DNA of 64,000 nucleotides from Actinomycetota bacterium. Lineage in GTDB: Bacteria; Actinomycetota; Geothermincolia; Fen-727; Anoxymicrobiaceae. The notes below the pieces were generated by a model, which saw nothing but the letters and a program-made list of their open reading frames with translations, made no database searches and was not told the DNA's origin. The stretch is taken from contig JAHJCO010000009.1 in assembly GCA_018831265.1 (NCBI GenBank), positions 32,986 to 96,985 on the forward strand, written 5' to 3'. A program made the translations under genes and the position numbers. Positions 49,570 through 58,467 of this stretch are shown here, piece by piece (the first letter of the stretch is position 1; each line of letters opens with the position of its first letter).

Positions 49570-50899
49570 TCAGAACGTGGCGCCCTCACGGGTGAAGACC
49601 GGCTTTCCTCCCACGACCGTCAGGTCCAGGAAATCGTCGAGCGCCCCTACCTCCATGCTGTTGGTGAGCAGGAACCACCAGGATGCGATTCTGAGCAGGT
49701 TGGTGTGCCAGAGGGTGAAGTCCGCGAGCTTGCCCACCTCTATGGAGCCGATCTCGTCCTCCATGAACATCGCCCTGGCGGAACCCAGGGTGTAGTACCT
49801 TATGGCGTTCTCCGGCGAGATCTTCTCGTCGGGCCCCCAGTCGGTGTTCATCTTGTAGTTGAAACGGTTCCCCGCGGTTGTCGGGTTCGTCGAGGTAGGG
49901 CTCCAGGAAGAACGAGGTGTGGTTCCCGAAGCACCCGTCTATGTAGAGCTTGAGCGACTCTCCCAGCTTCAGGCGCTCGTCCGACTCCATCTCACCCAGC
50001 TTCTTCCACCACAGAAGCGTCTCGCGCAGCTTCGGCTGATCCTCGAAGTCCACGGGATCGACGTAGAAGGTCCCCCGCGCCCTGACGTCGTCCAGGCCGC
50101 CCGCCTCGCGGAACTCCAGGACCAGCGGCATGAGGGACTTGTACACCTGCAGCTCGTCGAAAGCGGTGACCCCGGCCCTGACGGTCCCGTCGATAGCCTT
50201 GCCCAGGGTCTCGAACATCCGGGACTTGATGTCCGGGCCGAACTCCTCCATGGAGAAGAACTGGAAGGGATCAAAGCTGTGGGCATGGAGGAACATGCCG
50301 GTCGGTTTTCCGTCCTCGTCCAGCTCGGGGACCAGGTGCTTCCAGGTGGAAGGGTCCTTCTCGAACATGAGGTCGGCCATCTTGCGGTTTGGCCAGCCGG
50401 TTGTGGCCTCGTACGACCACAGGAAGACCGGGCGGTCTTCGAGGATCTCGTCGCACATCGCCACGTCGGGCATGTTCCCGGGCATGTAGTCGTACATCCA
50501 CCCGATCCCGAATATCAGGGGGAGATCGGGGTTCTCTTCGGCGAACGCCCTCACGGACCGGCGGACGTCATCCATGCTCTTGCAGTCATAGAGGTCCAGG
50601 AGGAAGGCGCGCAGCAGTCCCATCCACAGGATATGGACGTGGGCGTCGATAAACCCCGGGGCCAGCATACGACCGCGCGCATTGATGACCCGGGTGTCGG
50701 GGCCGATGAAGTCGGCGGCGCCCTTGTTGTCGCCAACGTAGACGAAGCGCCCGTCCTTCACGGCCCGGGCCCGGGCACGTGTACCTGCCTCGTCGCAGGT
50801 GAGCACCCTCGCCCCGAGAACGACCATATCGGCCGGGTCGGACCCGTTCCTCCTGTACCTGGGCTTGAGGTAGAAACCGGGACTGTTCCAACCGCTCAT
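49570..50899 (-). pseudogene. YtcJ-like amidohydrolase with internal deletion and frameshift
   Basis: ATG 50899 behind GGAGGTCGGTG. The N-terminal part has the amidohydrolase beta-sandwich and the first metal motif FIDAHVHILWMG, then continues normally to YIDGCFGNHTSFFLEPYLDE at ~49900. There the frame shifts. In the next frame NRFNYKMNTDWGPDEKISPE and GSIEVGKLADFTLW give the C-terminal end. The segment between, which holds the later His and Asp metal ligands (HAIGD, RIEH, D), is missing, roughly 150 residues. The enzyme should be dead unless assembly error explains it. Confidence 0.8.
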
Positions 50900-50947
50900 C
50901 ACCGACCTCCGATCATCCTCCAGGCCATCGTGGTTCGTTTGCCCCGC

Positions 50948-51682
50948 TCATTTCATCACGGTGCGCGCGGCATTCCGAATCGATGAGGCAAGTATATCCA
51001 ACCTGGTATCCTCGAGCCCGGCCTGGATCCCCAATGGGGGGACGCTGCCCTCCATCTCCTGGAAGAGGTCGTACTCGTAGAAATCGATGCTAATGCCCTT
51101 CCTGTGCAACTCGGTATGCAGGGCTTCGATAAAGAGGCCTCTCCCCTCGATACCGCACTCCCGTATCCCATCCCGGTTTAGGGTCTCCCGGTCCAGCCGG
51201 TCCAGGTCGGCCGTCAGCATGTAGTCGCTGAACTTGCCGATATCCACCGTGTTACGGACCCCGCAGGTCGGCGAGCCCCCTATGCCAATCACGCCCGCGA
51301 CGGCGAACCCGGATCCGAGGTAATCTCTTACCTGGCGTACTATTTCCCTGGCCATCTTCCGGCATACGCGCCTGGTGTTCCACAGGAAGACGGCCATGAG
51401 CGGGCGCTTGAGTTTCAGGAGAACCCCGTTGCGCGTTCCGAGTCCCAGCCACATATACTTCTTGAGCACCCCTCCCCAGGCTCTCTGTTCGGGGCACTCC
51501 ATCTGTATGATGCCCAGACCCCGGCCTCGGATCTCGTCCAGGACCTCGTCGACGCATCCCTCACGGAACGCTCCACCGAGGTACCTTGTATTCTCGTTGA
51601 GCAGGCAGTGAGAGATGAAGACGACCTTCCAGCCCCTGTCGTCCTCGAGCCTCTCTGTGAAAAACCCCATGTCGTGACGCAT
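50948..51682 (-). CDS. TudS-like / CD3072-type putative desulfidase
   Basis: A 244-residue protein; ATG 51682 behind GGAGCGATCCGCC. Cys residues lie in SHCLLNENTRYLG, MECPEQRAWGG and GIGGSPTCGVRNT, a set like the three [4Fe-4S] ligands of TudS thiouracil desulfidase and DUF523 relatives. The protein is longer than TudS. Probably an iron-sulfur enzyme acting on a thiolated or related small molecule. Downstream of ArsR and a VIT-like membrane protein. Confidence 0.75.
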   Translation of the reverse strand: MRHDMGFFTERLEDDRGWKVVFISHCLLNENTRYLGGAFREGCVDEVLDEIRGRGLGIIQMECPEQRAWGGVLKKYMWLGLGTRNGVLLKLKRPLMAVFLWNTRRVCRKMAREIVRQVRDYLGSGFAVAGVIGIGGSPTCGVRNTVDIGKFSDYMLTADLDRLDRETLNRDGIRECGIEGRGLFIEALHTELHRKGISIDFYEYDLFQEMEGSVPPLGIQAGLEDTRLDILASSIRNAARTVMK

Positions 51683-51718
51683 GGCGGATCGCTCCCGCTC
51701 GAGCTCGGGTGGTTTGGC

Positions 51719-52198
51719 TCAACCGCAGACTACTGCCACGAAGTGGCCCACGTAATGTGTGGCCACGACCACGATGATGGTGATACTCAGGTGCTCGGCG
51801 ATCACCTTCCACGGCTTGGCGCCCTGTTGCCTTGCCATGTAGTAGCTCGCCAGGGTTATGAAGGCCAGGCCCAGGATGACGCTGACCACCACCGCGACGG
51901 ACAGGTCGAGGGTCAGCACCGGTATGACGAATATCGCCGCGAATATGAACTTGGCGAGGAATGTGAACACCGTGGCTTCCCAGACCTCGCGGTTCGTATG
52001 CTTGTTCTCGGATTCCTCGCTCATATGGATGCCGAGCGCATCGGAGAACGCGTCGGCGACGGCGATGGTCAGAATCCCGCCCAGCACCACCAGCTTCGAC
52101 TGGGTGCCGGATTCCAGCCCGACCATCAGTCCGAGCGTGGTGATGACCCCCGACGTCAGGCCGAAGCTCAACCCTATTTTTGCCGAATGGCGGAGCAT
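51719..52198 (-). CDS. Short VIT1/CCC1-like membrane protein
   Basis: A 159-residue protein with about four to five helices. Opening helix ...SFGLTSGVITTLGLMVGLESG matches the GLxxGVxxTLGLVxGL start of the VIT1/CCC1 family; IAVADAFSDALGIHMSEESE fits the second-helix metal region. Full VIT proteins run ~220-240 residues, so this is a short form. Iron or manganese transport is possible but unproven. In an operon behind ArsR (9-nt gap). Confidence 0.75.
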   Translation of the reverse strand: MLRHSAKIGLSFGLTSGVITTLGLMVGLESGTQSKLVVLGGILTIAVADAFSDALGIHMSEESENKHTNREVWEATVFTFLAKFIFAAIFVIPVLTLDLSVAVVVSVILGLAFITLASYYMARQQGAKPWKVIAEHLSITIIVVVATHYVGHFVAVVCG

Positions 52199-52207
52199 GC
52201 GCGCTCC

Positions 52208-52510
52208 TTATTCCGATGCGTGGTCCAGGCTCTGCTCGAGTATCCGCCTGATGTGCTCGTCACGGAGGGAGTAGATGACGTTCTTTCCCTCTTTGCTGTA
52301 CTCGACGATTCCCATATTGCGCAGCACGCGCAGCTGATGGGATACGGCGGAGTCACTGACCCCCACGAGCTCGGCGATGTCGCCGACACAGAGGTCCTCA
52401 CCCGAGAGCGCGGTGATGATCTTTACCCTTGTCGGATCGCCCAGGACCCTGAAGAGTCCGGCGGTCCGCTTGATGGTGTTTTCAGGGATCTTTGAGCCTT
52501 TCCCGGGCAT
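52208..52510 (-). CDS. ArsR-family transcriptional regulator
   Basis: A 100-residue winged-helix protein: LFRVLGDPTRVKIITALSGE, recognition region VSDSAVSHQLRVLRNMGIVE, wing KEGKNVIYSL. The metal motif ELCVCDL of ArsR is changed to DLCVGDI, with only one Cys, so arsenite sensing via that site is unlikely. A C-terminal alpha5-type site is suggested by DEHIRRILEQSLDH (His/Asp/Glu). Starts ATG 52510 with GGGGG. First gene of the VIT-like/TudS-like operon. Confidence 0.88.
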   Translation of the reverse strand: MPGKGSKIPENTIKRTAGLFRVLGDPTRVKIITALSGEDLCVGDIAELVGVSDSAVSHQLRVLRNMGIVEYSKEGKNVIYSLRDEHIRRILEQSLDHASE

Positions 52511-52554
52511 CGGACACCCCCGTGCCTCTCACTGAATATGAACGCATGAACAGT

Positions 52555-52586
52555 TGAACAATACTTCATATATTCATTAATGTCAA
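52555..52586 (-). promoter_or_regulatory. Promoter of the ArsR operon with TGAA...TTCA repeat
   Basis: Reading the minus strand: -35 TTGACA (52586-52581), 17-nt spacer, -10 TATTGT (52563-52558). The spacer and -10 lie in an AT-rich imperfect palindrome TGAAC...ATTCA (52555-52576), with more TGAAC units at 52539 and 52547. ArsR/SmtB proteins bind such TGAAN-type palindromes over their own promoter. Confidence 0.55.
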
Positions 52587-52688
52587 TGCCGCAGCGCTTT
52601 GCCGGCACCCCCAGCGATGCGAGTCAAAGAGGTATAGTTACTGCGGAGTGCCGGTGATAGACTCAGGACATTGAGGGGAGGTGGGAGC

Positions 52689-54104
52689 TTGGCGTTCTGC
52701 AGCAGGTGTGGCAGACATCTGAGGGATGGAGACAGGTTCTGTGGCTCCTGCGGCGCGGTGACGGCACGTCCGTCGGATTCGGCCCCAACTGGTCGGGCGG
52801 ATATCCCCGTGTCCTTCTGCGGCAAGTGTGGCGGCCGCGTTCCGGCCGAATGGAAGTTCTGCAGGAAATGCGGAACACCGGCGAAGGCCGGGGACAGGCC
52901 CCTGCCTGCGGTCAAGCCTCAGCCACCCCCGCCGAACGCCCCGGCCGGGGGCCGGACCAGGTCGTTCTTCGCTTCCTCCGTCGGGATAGCCACGGTGGTA
53001 TTCCTTGCCCTGCTGGTATCGGGGGCTGTGGTTGCCGGCGTGATCCTGGCCGCCGGAGGTGACGGCTCGTCATCCGCACAGATAACCGGGGCGATTGCAG
53101 ACTACATGGTATGCATGAAGGAGTGCGGCGAGCTGGTAGAGGATACGCCGTTCGCCGAGGACCTCAACCGGAGCGCGGCTCCCGCGCAGATAGCGGACCT
53201 GAGAGACGGGCTGCGCGGAAACGCCAGGAAGGCCCGCGAGATATTGAGAAAGTCCAAGCTTATCGCCGCCGAGGGCAACTGGGGTGAAGCCAGGGGGCAC
53301 CTCGTCTCCTCCCTGGAGAACTACGAAGCCTGCGTGATGACGATGGACGACTTCTGGGGGAAAGCCGAAACCGCGATGGTCAGGTCAGGCGCCACGTCCT
53401 GCCTCGACGAAGCAGTTGTCTCCCAGGCGAGTCAGAGCGTCCTGGATGTTCTCAGGAACGAGGGCGTGGACGTTGATGAGGACCTGAAGGAAATGACCGA
53501 TACGGCGTCTGAGTGTGAGTCTGAACTGGAAAGCGCCGAAGAAGAGGTAGAGAAGGCGGGTGGCCAGGACGAGCTCGAGGCGCAGTGTGAGCGTCAGGAT
53601 GTCAAGTACCCGCTGGACCCGGCGATAGCGGCCTTCCTGGGGGCACCCCCGGTTCTAGCCGAGCAGGTCGGAGCCCCGGTGGCCACCTCGGATACCGGCG
53701 CTGAAGAAGACGAGAACCCGCCGTCTTCCGACGAAGAGGCCACCTCTCTGCAGGCCCTGGAGACTTTCTTGTCCGTCTGGCAGTCCGGTTATCAGCCGGG
53801 ACAGGTGTTGTATGACAAAGGCACCCCGGAAAGGGCAGGCCGGTCCGGCTGGCGCCCCGTTCTCGAACAGTTGATGACGGAGAGGATGAAGGGTTCAGGC
53901 GAAAGTAATTTCGTCGGTACGACATGGGCCGGAGAGGGGTACGTCTGGGCGGACAGTCATATCAAGGAAGCCGAGGTGACCGACACCGGTGACTCAGCTT
54001 GCTACACGGTCGTATGGTCATTCGGAGCGGCGGGCTGTAACCAGATAGAGCGTAGAATAGTGCTCAAGAAAGTTGGAAACACCTGGCTCGTGGATTCTGT
54101 GTAG
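52689..54104 (+). CDS. Membrane protein with two N-terminal zinc ribbons
   Basis: Start TTG 52689 behind GGGGAGGTGG; 471 residues. Two zinc ribbons: CSRCGRHLRDGDRFCGSC and CGKCGGRVPAEWKFCRKC. A Pro-rich linker, a transmembrane helix (SVGIATVVFLALLVSGAVVA), then an outer part that is helical (a Cys pair in MVCMKECGE; coiled-coil SECESELESAEEEVEK), an acidic Ser/Glu linker, and a C-terminal domain (WRPVLEQLMTERMKG to KVGNTWLVDSV) like NTF2-type or lipoprotein domains. Function unknown; same design as the protein at 14504 but different outer domain. Confidence 0.8.
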   Translation: MAFCSRCGRHLRDGDRFCGSCGAVTARPSDSAPTGRADIPVSFCGKCGGRVPAEWKFCRKCGTPAKAGDRPLPAVKPQPPPPNAPAGGRTRSFFASSVGIATVVFLALLVSGAVVAGVILAAGGDGSSSAQITGAIADYMVCMKECGELVEDTPFAEDLNRSAAPAQIADLRDGLRGNARKAREILRKSKLIAAEGNWGEARGHLVSSLENYEACVMTMDDFWGKAETAMVRSGATSCLDEAVVSQASQSVLDVLRNEGVDVDEDLKEMTDTASECESELESAEEEVEKAGGQDELEAQCERQDVKYPLDPAIAAFLGAPPVLAEQVGAPVATSDTGAEEDENPPSSDEEATSLQALETFLSVWQSGYQPGQVLYDKGTPERAGRSGWRPVLEQLMTERMKGSGESNFVGTTWAGEGYVWADSHIKEAEVTDTGDSACYTVVWSFGAAGCNQIERRIVLKKVGNTWLVDSV

Positions 54105-54490
54105 CCGTATCAGGCGCCGGGTATACCACGCCATGTCGCTCCTTCTCACAAGTTGATCCCTGCAACATCAAAGCGGATATGCAAGCGCCCGGCCGATATG
54201 CTCAAATACAGCTATTTCGGCGCCCGGGGAACCTTCCGGGAAGGCAAGGTATGCACTGGGCGGAGTACCATCGAATGGGGCCGGCTGCGGTACCGACCGA
54301 CTGATGGAACCCGCAACACACTCCTGCTAGACTCATCTGCGGAGAGATGGCCGAGTTTCCCAGTGCCCCGGTCTGCCGATGAACCCGCCTGCAATCTGAC
54401 CGAGCCGGAACCCCAGACATCTTGTCGGCGGAACGTGACGCTCGTACTGGCTCTCGGTTCATGATCACGCGCCATCTGACGACTATCCTG
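54105..54490. other. Gene-free region with partial tRNA-Ser copy
   Basis: Within the 500-nt gap, 54320-54356 repeats the promoter and first ~16 nt of tRNA-Ser(GGA): ACTCCTGCTAGACTCAT, then GCGGAGAGATGGCCGAGT, matching 57333-57349 and 57352-57369. Similarity stops after GCCGAGT. Weak similarity to the tRNA upstream region also appears from 54301. No real gene is seen; short reading frames are chance. Confidence 0.6.
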
Positions 54491-54520
54491 CTGACATTCC
54501 TGGAATATGATGGTTATACT
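54491..54520 (+). promoter_or_regulatory. Promoter of the repeat-protein gene
   Basis: -35 CTGACA (54491-54496), 18-nt spacer, -10 TATACT (54515-54520). The start point would be near 54527, within ACAGTCTGATAGTCTGT, an inverted repeat ACAG(T)CT/AG(T)CTGT-type that could be an operator. Leader about 75 nt to ATG 54603. Confidence 0.45.
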
Positions 54521-54602
54521 ATCTAACAGTCTGATAGTCTGTCGTACAAAGGGCACTGTCGGGTTTCAGGCCGCCCGAGGCCATCACGAGAAGGGGGTAC
54601 CA

Positions 54603-57017
54603 ATGTCTTCATCGCGAGGTTCTCTACGCCGTGGAGCTCCCGGGGTTCTCAAGACCACGGCCTGGATTCTGGTATTACTGTTGATGGTCTGGTCGTTGCT
54701 CATCATCTCGCCCACCTGCAGGAGCGCGACGTTCCTGGACTTCAGGCGGGATGGTCACGGCGGCTTCGGTGACTCGAGTAACACCATGCTCGAGAGCATG
54801 GCTGCATATAGCTCCGGCCTGTGGTGTACCGTCGGGAACTGGGGTGGAGGTTCTATCTGGAGAGTGGGCCCGAATGGTCAGATGAGCAAGGCGGGCAACC
54901 TGGGAAGCAATGACACCGGTGCGCCGGCCACGCAGGTGTTCAACGGCAAACTGTACGCAGGCACCACCAACGATATCAACGGAGCGTCGTTGTGGCAGGT
55001 TGATGTTGACGGTACGGTGTCGAAGTACAAGCAGTTGGCGGCCAACCAATGGAACGTCTCAGCGATGGCGGACTTCTCGAACAACCTCTGGTACGGCACT
55101 CTCAACAAGGACGGCTCATCCTCCATATACCGGATGGATGCAACAGGCAACACTACCAAGATCACCGACATACCGGGGGCAGAAGTGAGCAGCATGGTAT
55201 CCTCCCCCGGCGACATGTGGGTCGGCACCATCAATCCGGACGGCTCGTCCACTGTCTACCGCATTGACAATACGGGTAAAAGTACGGAAGTAACCACTGT
55301 TCCCAATTCAAACGTGGAGGCCGCGGCCAACTATGACGGCGACCCCTGGTGGGGCACCAACAGGGACGACGGCACCGCCGACCTCGTGAAATTCGATAGA
55401 AACGGAATTGAAGTTCAGCGGGTGGTCATCCCTCAACCGAACGCGGATATCGATACCATGTTTACGAGTGGTGACAAGCTCTACGTGGGCATGTACAGCT
55501 TCGAGAACGGCGGCAGCGTATGGGCCTACGACGGGACGAACATCACCCAGGCTAGCGAGAACGGGTTTGGTAACAAGGACAACCGTTCAGTGTCCGCCAT
55601 AGGGGCGAACGACGGCCGGCTCTACGCGGGTACCAGCAATTTCGCCACCGGGGCCGAGTTGTGGAGTGCCCAGCTCCCACCCCCTGACTTCTATTTCGCC
55701 GAGGGGACGACCAGGCCGGGCTTCCAGCCTTTCATCGCGATCTTGAATCAATCCGCCACTAACCCCGCGACGGTAGACATCGATTTTCTCAAGGGCGACG
55801 GAACGACTCAGGAGTACCAGATGACGGTTCCCGCAGGGGCACGCGGCACCCTGAACGTCGCTGACGTACTGGGCGTCGGGGACGACGCCGCGCACGACTT
55901 CTCGACCAGGATACAGTCAAGTGAGTACACGATCGCCGAGCGACCATGCTACTTCACCTACAAAGGCCAGTGGTCGGGCGGTACCGACGTCATCGGGGCA
56001 ACAGACCCAGGCTACGAGTTCTACTTCGCGGAGGGGACCACCCGGCCCGGTTTCCAGACCTACTTCGCGGTGGCGAACCTGGGTGCCGATACCGCCAATG
56101 TGAAGGCGACCTACTATACGGGAGACGGCCAGACCAGGACCGAGGAGATATCCATTCCCCCGTACTCCCGCGGGACCATGGACGTCAACGCTACGCTAGG
56201 GTCGGCCGACGACGCGGCACACGACTTCTCGACGAAGATAGAGAGCACCAACGGCCAGCCGCTGCTCGCCGAGCGGCCCGAGTTCTTCTACTACAAGAAC
56301 ATGTGGCCGGGGGGTTCTGATGTGATAGGAGTCCCGGATCCCGGCTACGAGTTCTACTTTGCCGAGGGGACCACCCGGCCCGGTTTCGATACCTACTTCG
56401 CCGTCGCGAACCTCGGCGACGAGGCCGCACAGGTCAAGGCGACCTACTACACCGGGGACGGCCAGACGCCAACCGCAGAGATTACTGTGCCACCGAATTC
56501 ACGAGGAACAATCAATGCTCGAGATACCCTAGGTTCTGCCGACGACGCGGCCCACGACTTCTCCACGAAAATAGAGAGCACCAACGGCAGGCCGGTCCTG
56601 GCCGAGCGGCCGAGTTACTTCCTGTACAACGGCCTGTGGCCGGGAGGGGAGACCGTCATAGGTATCAGCTCGCCGGACACCTCTTTCAAGTTCGCCGAGG
56701 GGACCACACGCGACGGGTTCCAGACCTACTTCACCGTGGGCAACTTCGACAAGGCGGGAGAGGTAGCCACCGTCAGGTTCCGGTTCCGCCTCGGTGACGG
56801 CTCCGTCATCGAGCGCATCATCGAGGTCCAGCCCTCATCGCGCCAGACCGTCAACGCCAACGAGATCCTAGGTCCCAGCGTCGACTTCGCCACCGAGGTT
56901 GACAGCATCGCGCCGGAAGGTGCGCGCCCGATGAACGTGAGCATCGAGCGACCCATGTATTTCAACTTCAACGGCGTCTGGCCGGGCGGAACAGACGTGA
57001 TCGGCAGCCAGCAGTAG
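54603..57017 (+). CDS. Secreted propeller protein with four FAEGTTRPGF modules
   Basis: An 804-residue protein, ATG 54603 behind AGAAGGGGG; an upstream in-frame start exists but lacks this site. Signal (VLLLMVWSLLIISPTC). Residues ~45-360 are ~45-residue units of propeller type (G-WVGTINPDGSSTVYRIDNTG, YAGTSNFATGAELWSA). Then four ~110-residue modules beginning FYFAEGTTRPGFQPF, FYFAEGTTRPGFQTY, FYFAEGTTRPGFDTY and FKFAEGTTRDGFQTY, each ending AERP-YF...GG-DVIG. The middle two are nearly identical, so they expanded recently. Same C-terminal module type as the proteins at 10118 and 24711, but a different branch. Unknown binding partner; lies between the partial and full tRNA-Ser copies. Confidence 0.85.
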   Translation: MSSSRGSLRRGAPGVLKTTAWILVLLLMVWSLLIISPTCRSATFLDFRRDGHGGFGDSSNTMLESMAAYSSGLWCTVGNWGGGSIWRVGPNGQMSKAGNLGSNDTGAPATQVFNGKLYAGTTNDINGASLWQVDVDGTVSKYKQLAANQWNVSAMADFSNNLWYGTLNKDGSSSIYRMDATGNTTKITDIPGAEVSSMVSSPGDMWVGTINPDGSSTVYRIDNTGKSTEVTTVPNSNVEAAANYDGDPWWGTNRDDGTADLVKFDRNGIEVQRVVIPQPNADIDTMFTSGDKLYVGMYSFENGGSVWAYDGTNITQASENGFGNKDNRSVSAIGANDGRLYAGTSNFATGAELWSAQLPPPDFYFAEGTTRPGFQPFIAILNQSATNPATVDIDFLKGDGTTQEYQMTVPAGARGTLNVADVLGVGDDAAHDFSTRIQSSEYTIAERPCYFTYKGQWSGGTDVIGATDPGYEFYFAEGTTRPGFQTYFAVANLGADTANVKATYYTGDGQTRTEEISIPPYSRGTMDVNATLGSADDAAHDFSTKIESTNGQPLLAERPEFFYYKNMWPGGSDVIGVPDPGYEFYFAEGTTRPGFDTYFAVANLGDEAAQVKATYYTGDGQTPTAEITVPPNSRGTINARDTLGSADDAAHDFSTKIESTNGRPVLAERPSYFLYNGLWPGGETVIGISSPDTSFKFAEGTTRDGFQTYFTVGNFDKAGEVATVRFRFRLGDGSVIERIIEVQPSSRQTVNANEILGPSVDFATEVDSIAPEGARPMNVSIERPMYFNFNGVWPGGTDVIGSQQ

Positions 57018-57353
57018 TCGGGAAGCGGTGCTGCCCGCACCCAGGGGGGAGCAGGCCGGTTCCGGGCATTCGAGCTGATAAGCCTTTGAAGCGGGTACGC
57101 GTGACTGCGTCGCGGAACGAGAGCTCGACAACTGCGGTCACTACGAGAATATCCTTGTGAGCACAGAGAGTCCCTCAGAAGAGATGTCGAGCATATCATC
57201 GAGAAACACGGGAACTCGATTTCCGTTGTAGAGGACTCCAGGGTTAATAAGCTCTACAACGCCTACGAGTACTTCGATGAGCTGCGAGGTAACAGGTGGA
57301 GATACCTTCTGCCTGAATGGAACGCGGTCTCTACTCCTGCTAGACTCATTCGC
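57018..57353. other. Gene-free region before tRNA-Ser, with coding-like remnant
   Basis: No intact gene. Plus-strand reading near 57190-57320 gives HIIEKHGNSISVVED and KLYNAYEYFDELRGNRWRYL, which looks like former coding sequence, but it has no start and I do not know the family. The last ~20 nt carry the tRNA promoter (TAGACT at 57341). Confidence 0.4.
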
Positions 57354-57444
57354 GGAGAGATGGCCGAGTGGACGAAGGCGCACGCCTGGAGAGCGTGTGG
57401 GCCCCAAAAGGGTCTCGTGGGTTCGAATCCCACTCTCTCCGCCA
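57354..57444 (+). tRNA. tRNA-Ser(GGA)
   Basis: 91 nt including encoded CCA. Acceptor GGAGAGA pairs with TCTCTCC, discriminator G, CCA at 57442-57444. D-arm TGGCCGAGTGGACGAAGGCG; anticodon loop CTGGAGA with GGA, stem CACGC/GCGTG; long variable arm (TGGGCCCCAAAAGGGTCTC) as in class II tRNAs; T-arm GTGGG-TTCGAAT-CCCAC. Reads UCC and UCU codons. Its 5' end is partly duplicated at 54339 and its 3' end at 59729. Confidence 0.97.
57417..57444 (+). repeat. tRNA 3' end as attL-type direct repeat
   Basis: The last 28 nt of the tRNA (from the T-stem through CCA) recur at 59729-59756 with 26 of 28 identical. The intact tRNA at this end is the usual sign of attL after integration into a tRNA 3' end. The enclosed 2.3 kb has no integrase. 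Confidence 0.6.
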
Positions 57445-57488
57445 CCTGATTGAGACGACAGGGATTCGAATCAATGGACCGGGCGTTC

Positions 57489-57968
57489 TCAGGGTGCCTC
57501 CGTACTGGAAGTAACGGCTATCTCCGTCGTGCCGTGGTCGTCGGCAATCGTAAGGCACTTGGTCTCTTTGCCTGATTTGTAGGTGATAAGGCCTATCTCC
57601 TTGTCTTTCACGGTTGTTGAAGCATCGGAGAACTCTGGCATCGTAGACAGGTTGGCCCTGTACCAGTCGACCACCTTCTTCACAGGATCCTTTGTCTCCA
57701 GAACGGCCATTCTCGTCACCTCCTTGCCCTGTTTGTCGGTATTTTCGACCAGCGCACCCTTGTTCTGAAGGACCGCGCCGGGGTATACAGGAACGCCCAG
57801 GTCCTGTGCCCCTATCTCCCGCACGTCGACAGTCTCAGTCTGGCCTTCTTCGTTTATTACTTTGTAAGCAGTACCGCTATTCCCGCAACCCGCCAGCACC
57901 ATGACCAGAGACGTGAGGACAACAACCGCGGGGAGGAGTGAGCACCTCCGCTGCATCCGGAACTCCAT
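57489..57968 (-). CDS. Lipoprotein with YPGA/WY domain
   Basis: A 159-residue protein, ATG 57968 behind GGGAGGGC. Lipobox VMVLAGC. Mature domain: DLGVPVYPGAVLQNKG, then VVDWYRANL and ITYKSGKETK, ending ITSSTEAP-like. The same order (IGLPIYPNA, VLAWYKDKL, VLITKDD) occurs in the membrane protein at 14504-15106. Function unknown. Confidence 0.78.
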   Translation of the reverse strand: MEFRMQRRCSLLPAVVVLTSLVMVLAGCGNSGTAYKVINEEGQTETVDVREIGAQDLGVPVYPGAVLQNKGALVENTDKQGKEVTRMAVLETKDPVKKVVDWYRANLSTMPEFSDASTTVKDKEIGLITYKSGKETKCLTIADDHGTTEIAVTSSTEAP

Positions 57969-57984
57969 GGGGAGCCCTCCCGTT

Positions 57985-58467
57985 TCACATGACCTTAGCC
58001 GGGTTTGATCTCCGCTTCTGCTCCAGCACTGACATCAAATTCGATATCTGTATCTCCAGAGCATCTATTTGACCCAGGATGCACTGGATCTCGAATTCAA
58101 GTGTTGTTTTCTCAGTATACAAGTGCACTGTTATTCGTCCCAAGCTTTCAATTGCAGTGAGGGCCGCAACATATGCATTATCCCCGGTCGGCTCATTCCC
58201 GTTGTTCTTATCGATAAGCTGTTGCTTCAAGGCCTTGTACTCCTTGAGCTCGCTCTCCCGTCTCTGGAATTCGTGATCGTATGTCTGGAGCACGCTTGAC
58301 TTGTACGGGAGCACTGTTCGAAAGTAAGTAAGCTGCTGGGATAAGGTCGCAATTGCTATCTCCTCGATGCTTGCCGCGTTCACATGGCCGATTGCGGGGC
58401 CGGCTGTCACGAGGAATGGTATCAACAGGCATACAACGATAAGGCCACGGCGCCTTGTTCTAAACAT
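57985..58467 (-). CDS. Secreted coiled-coil protein
   Basis: A 160-residue protein with signal peptide (LIVVCLLIPFLVTAG). The rest is predicted helix with coiled-coil heptads (FQRRESELKEYKALKQQLID, TLEFEIQCILGQIDALEIQI). Family not recognised. Sixteen nt upstream of the lipoprotein gene, likely same transcript. More AT-rich than the genome norm. Confidence 0.65.
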   Translation of the reverse strand: MFRTRRRGLIVVCLLIPFLVTAGPAIGHVNAASIEEIAIATLSQQLTYFRTVLPYKSSVLQTYDHEFQRRESELKEYKALKQQLIDKNNGNEPTGDNAYVAALTAIESLGRITVHLYTEKTTLEFEIQCILGQIDALEIQISNLMSVLEQKRRSNPAKVM

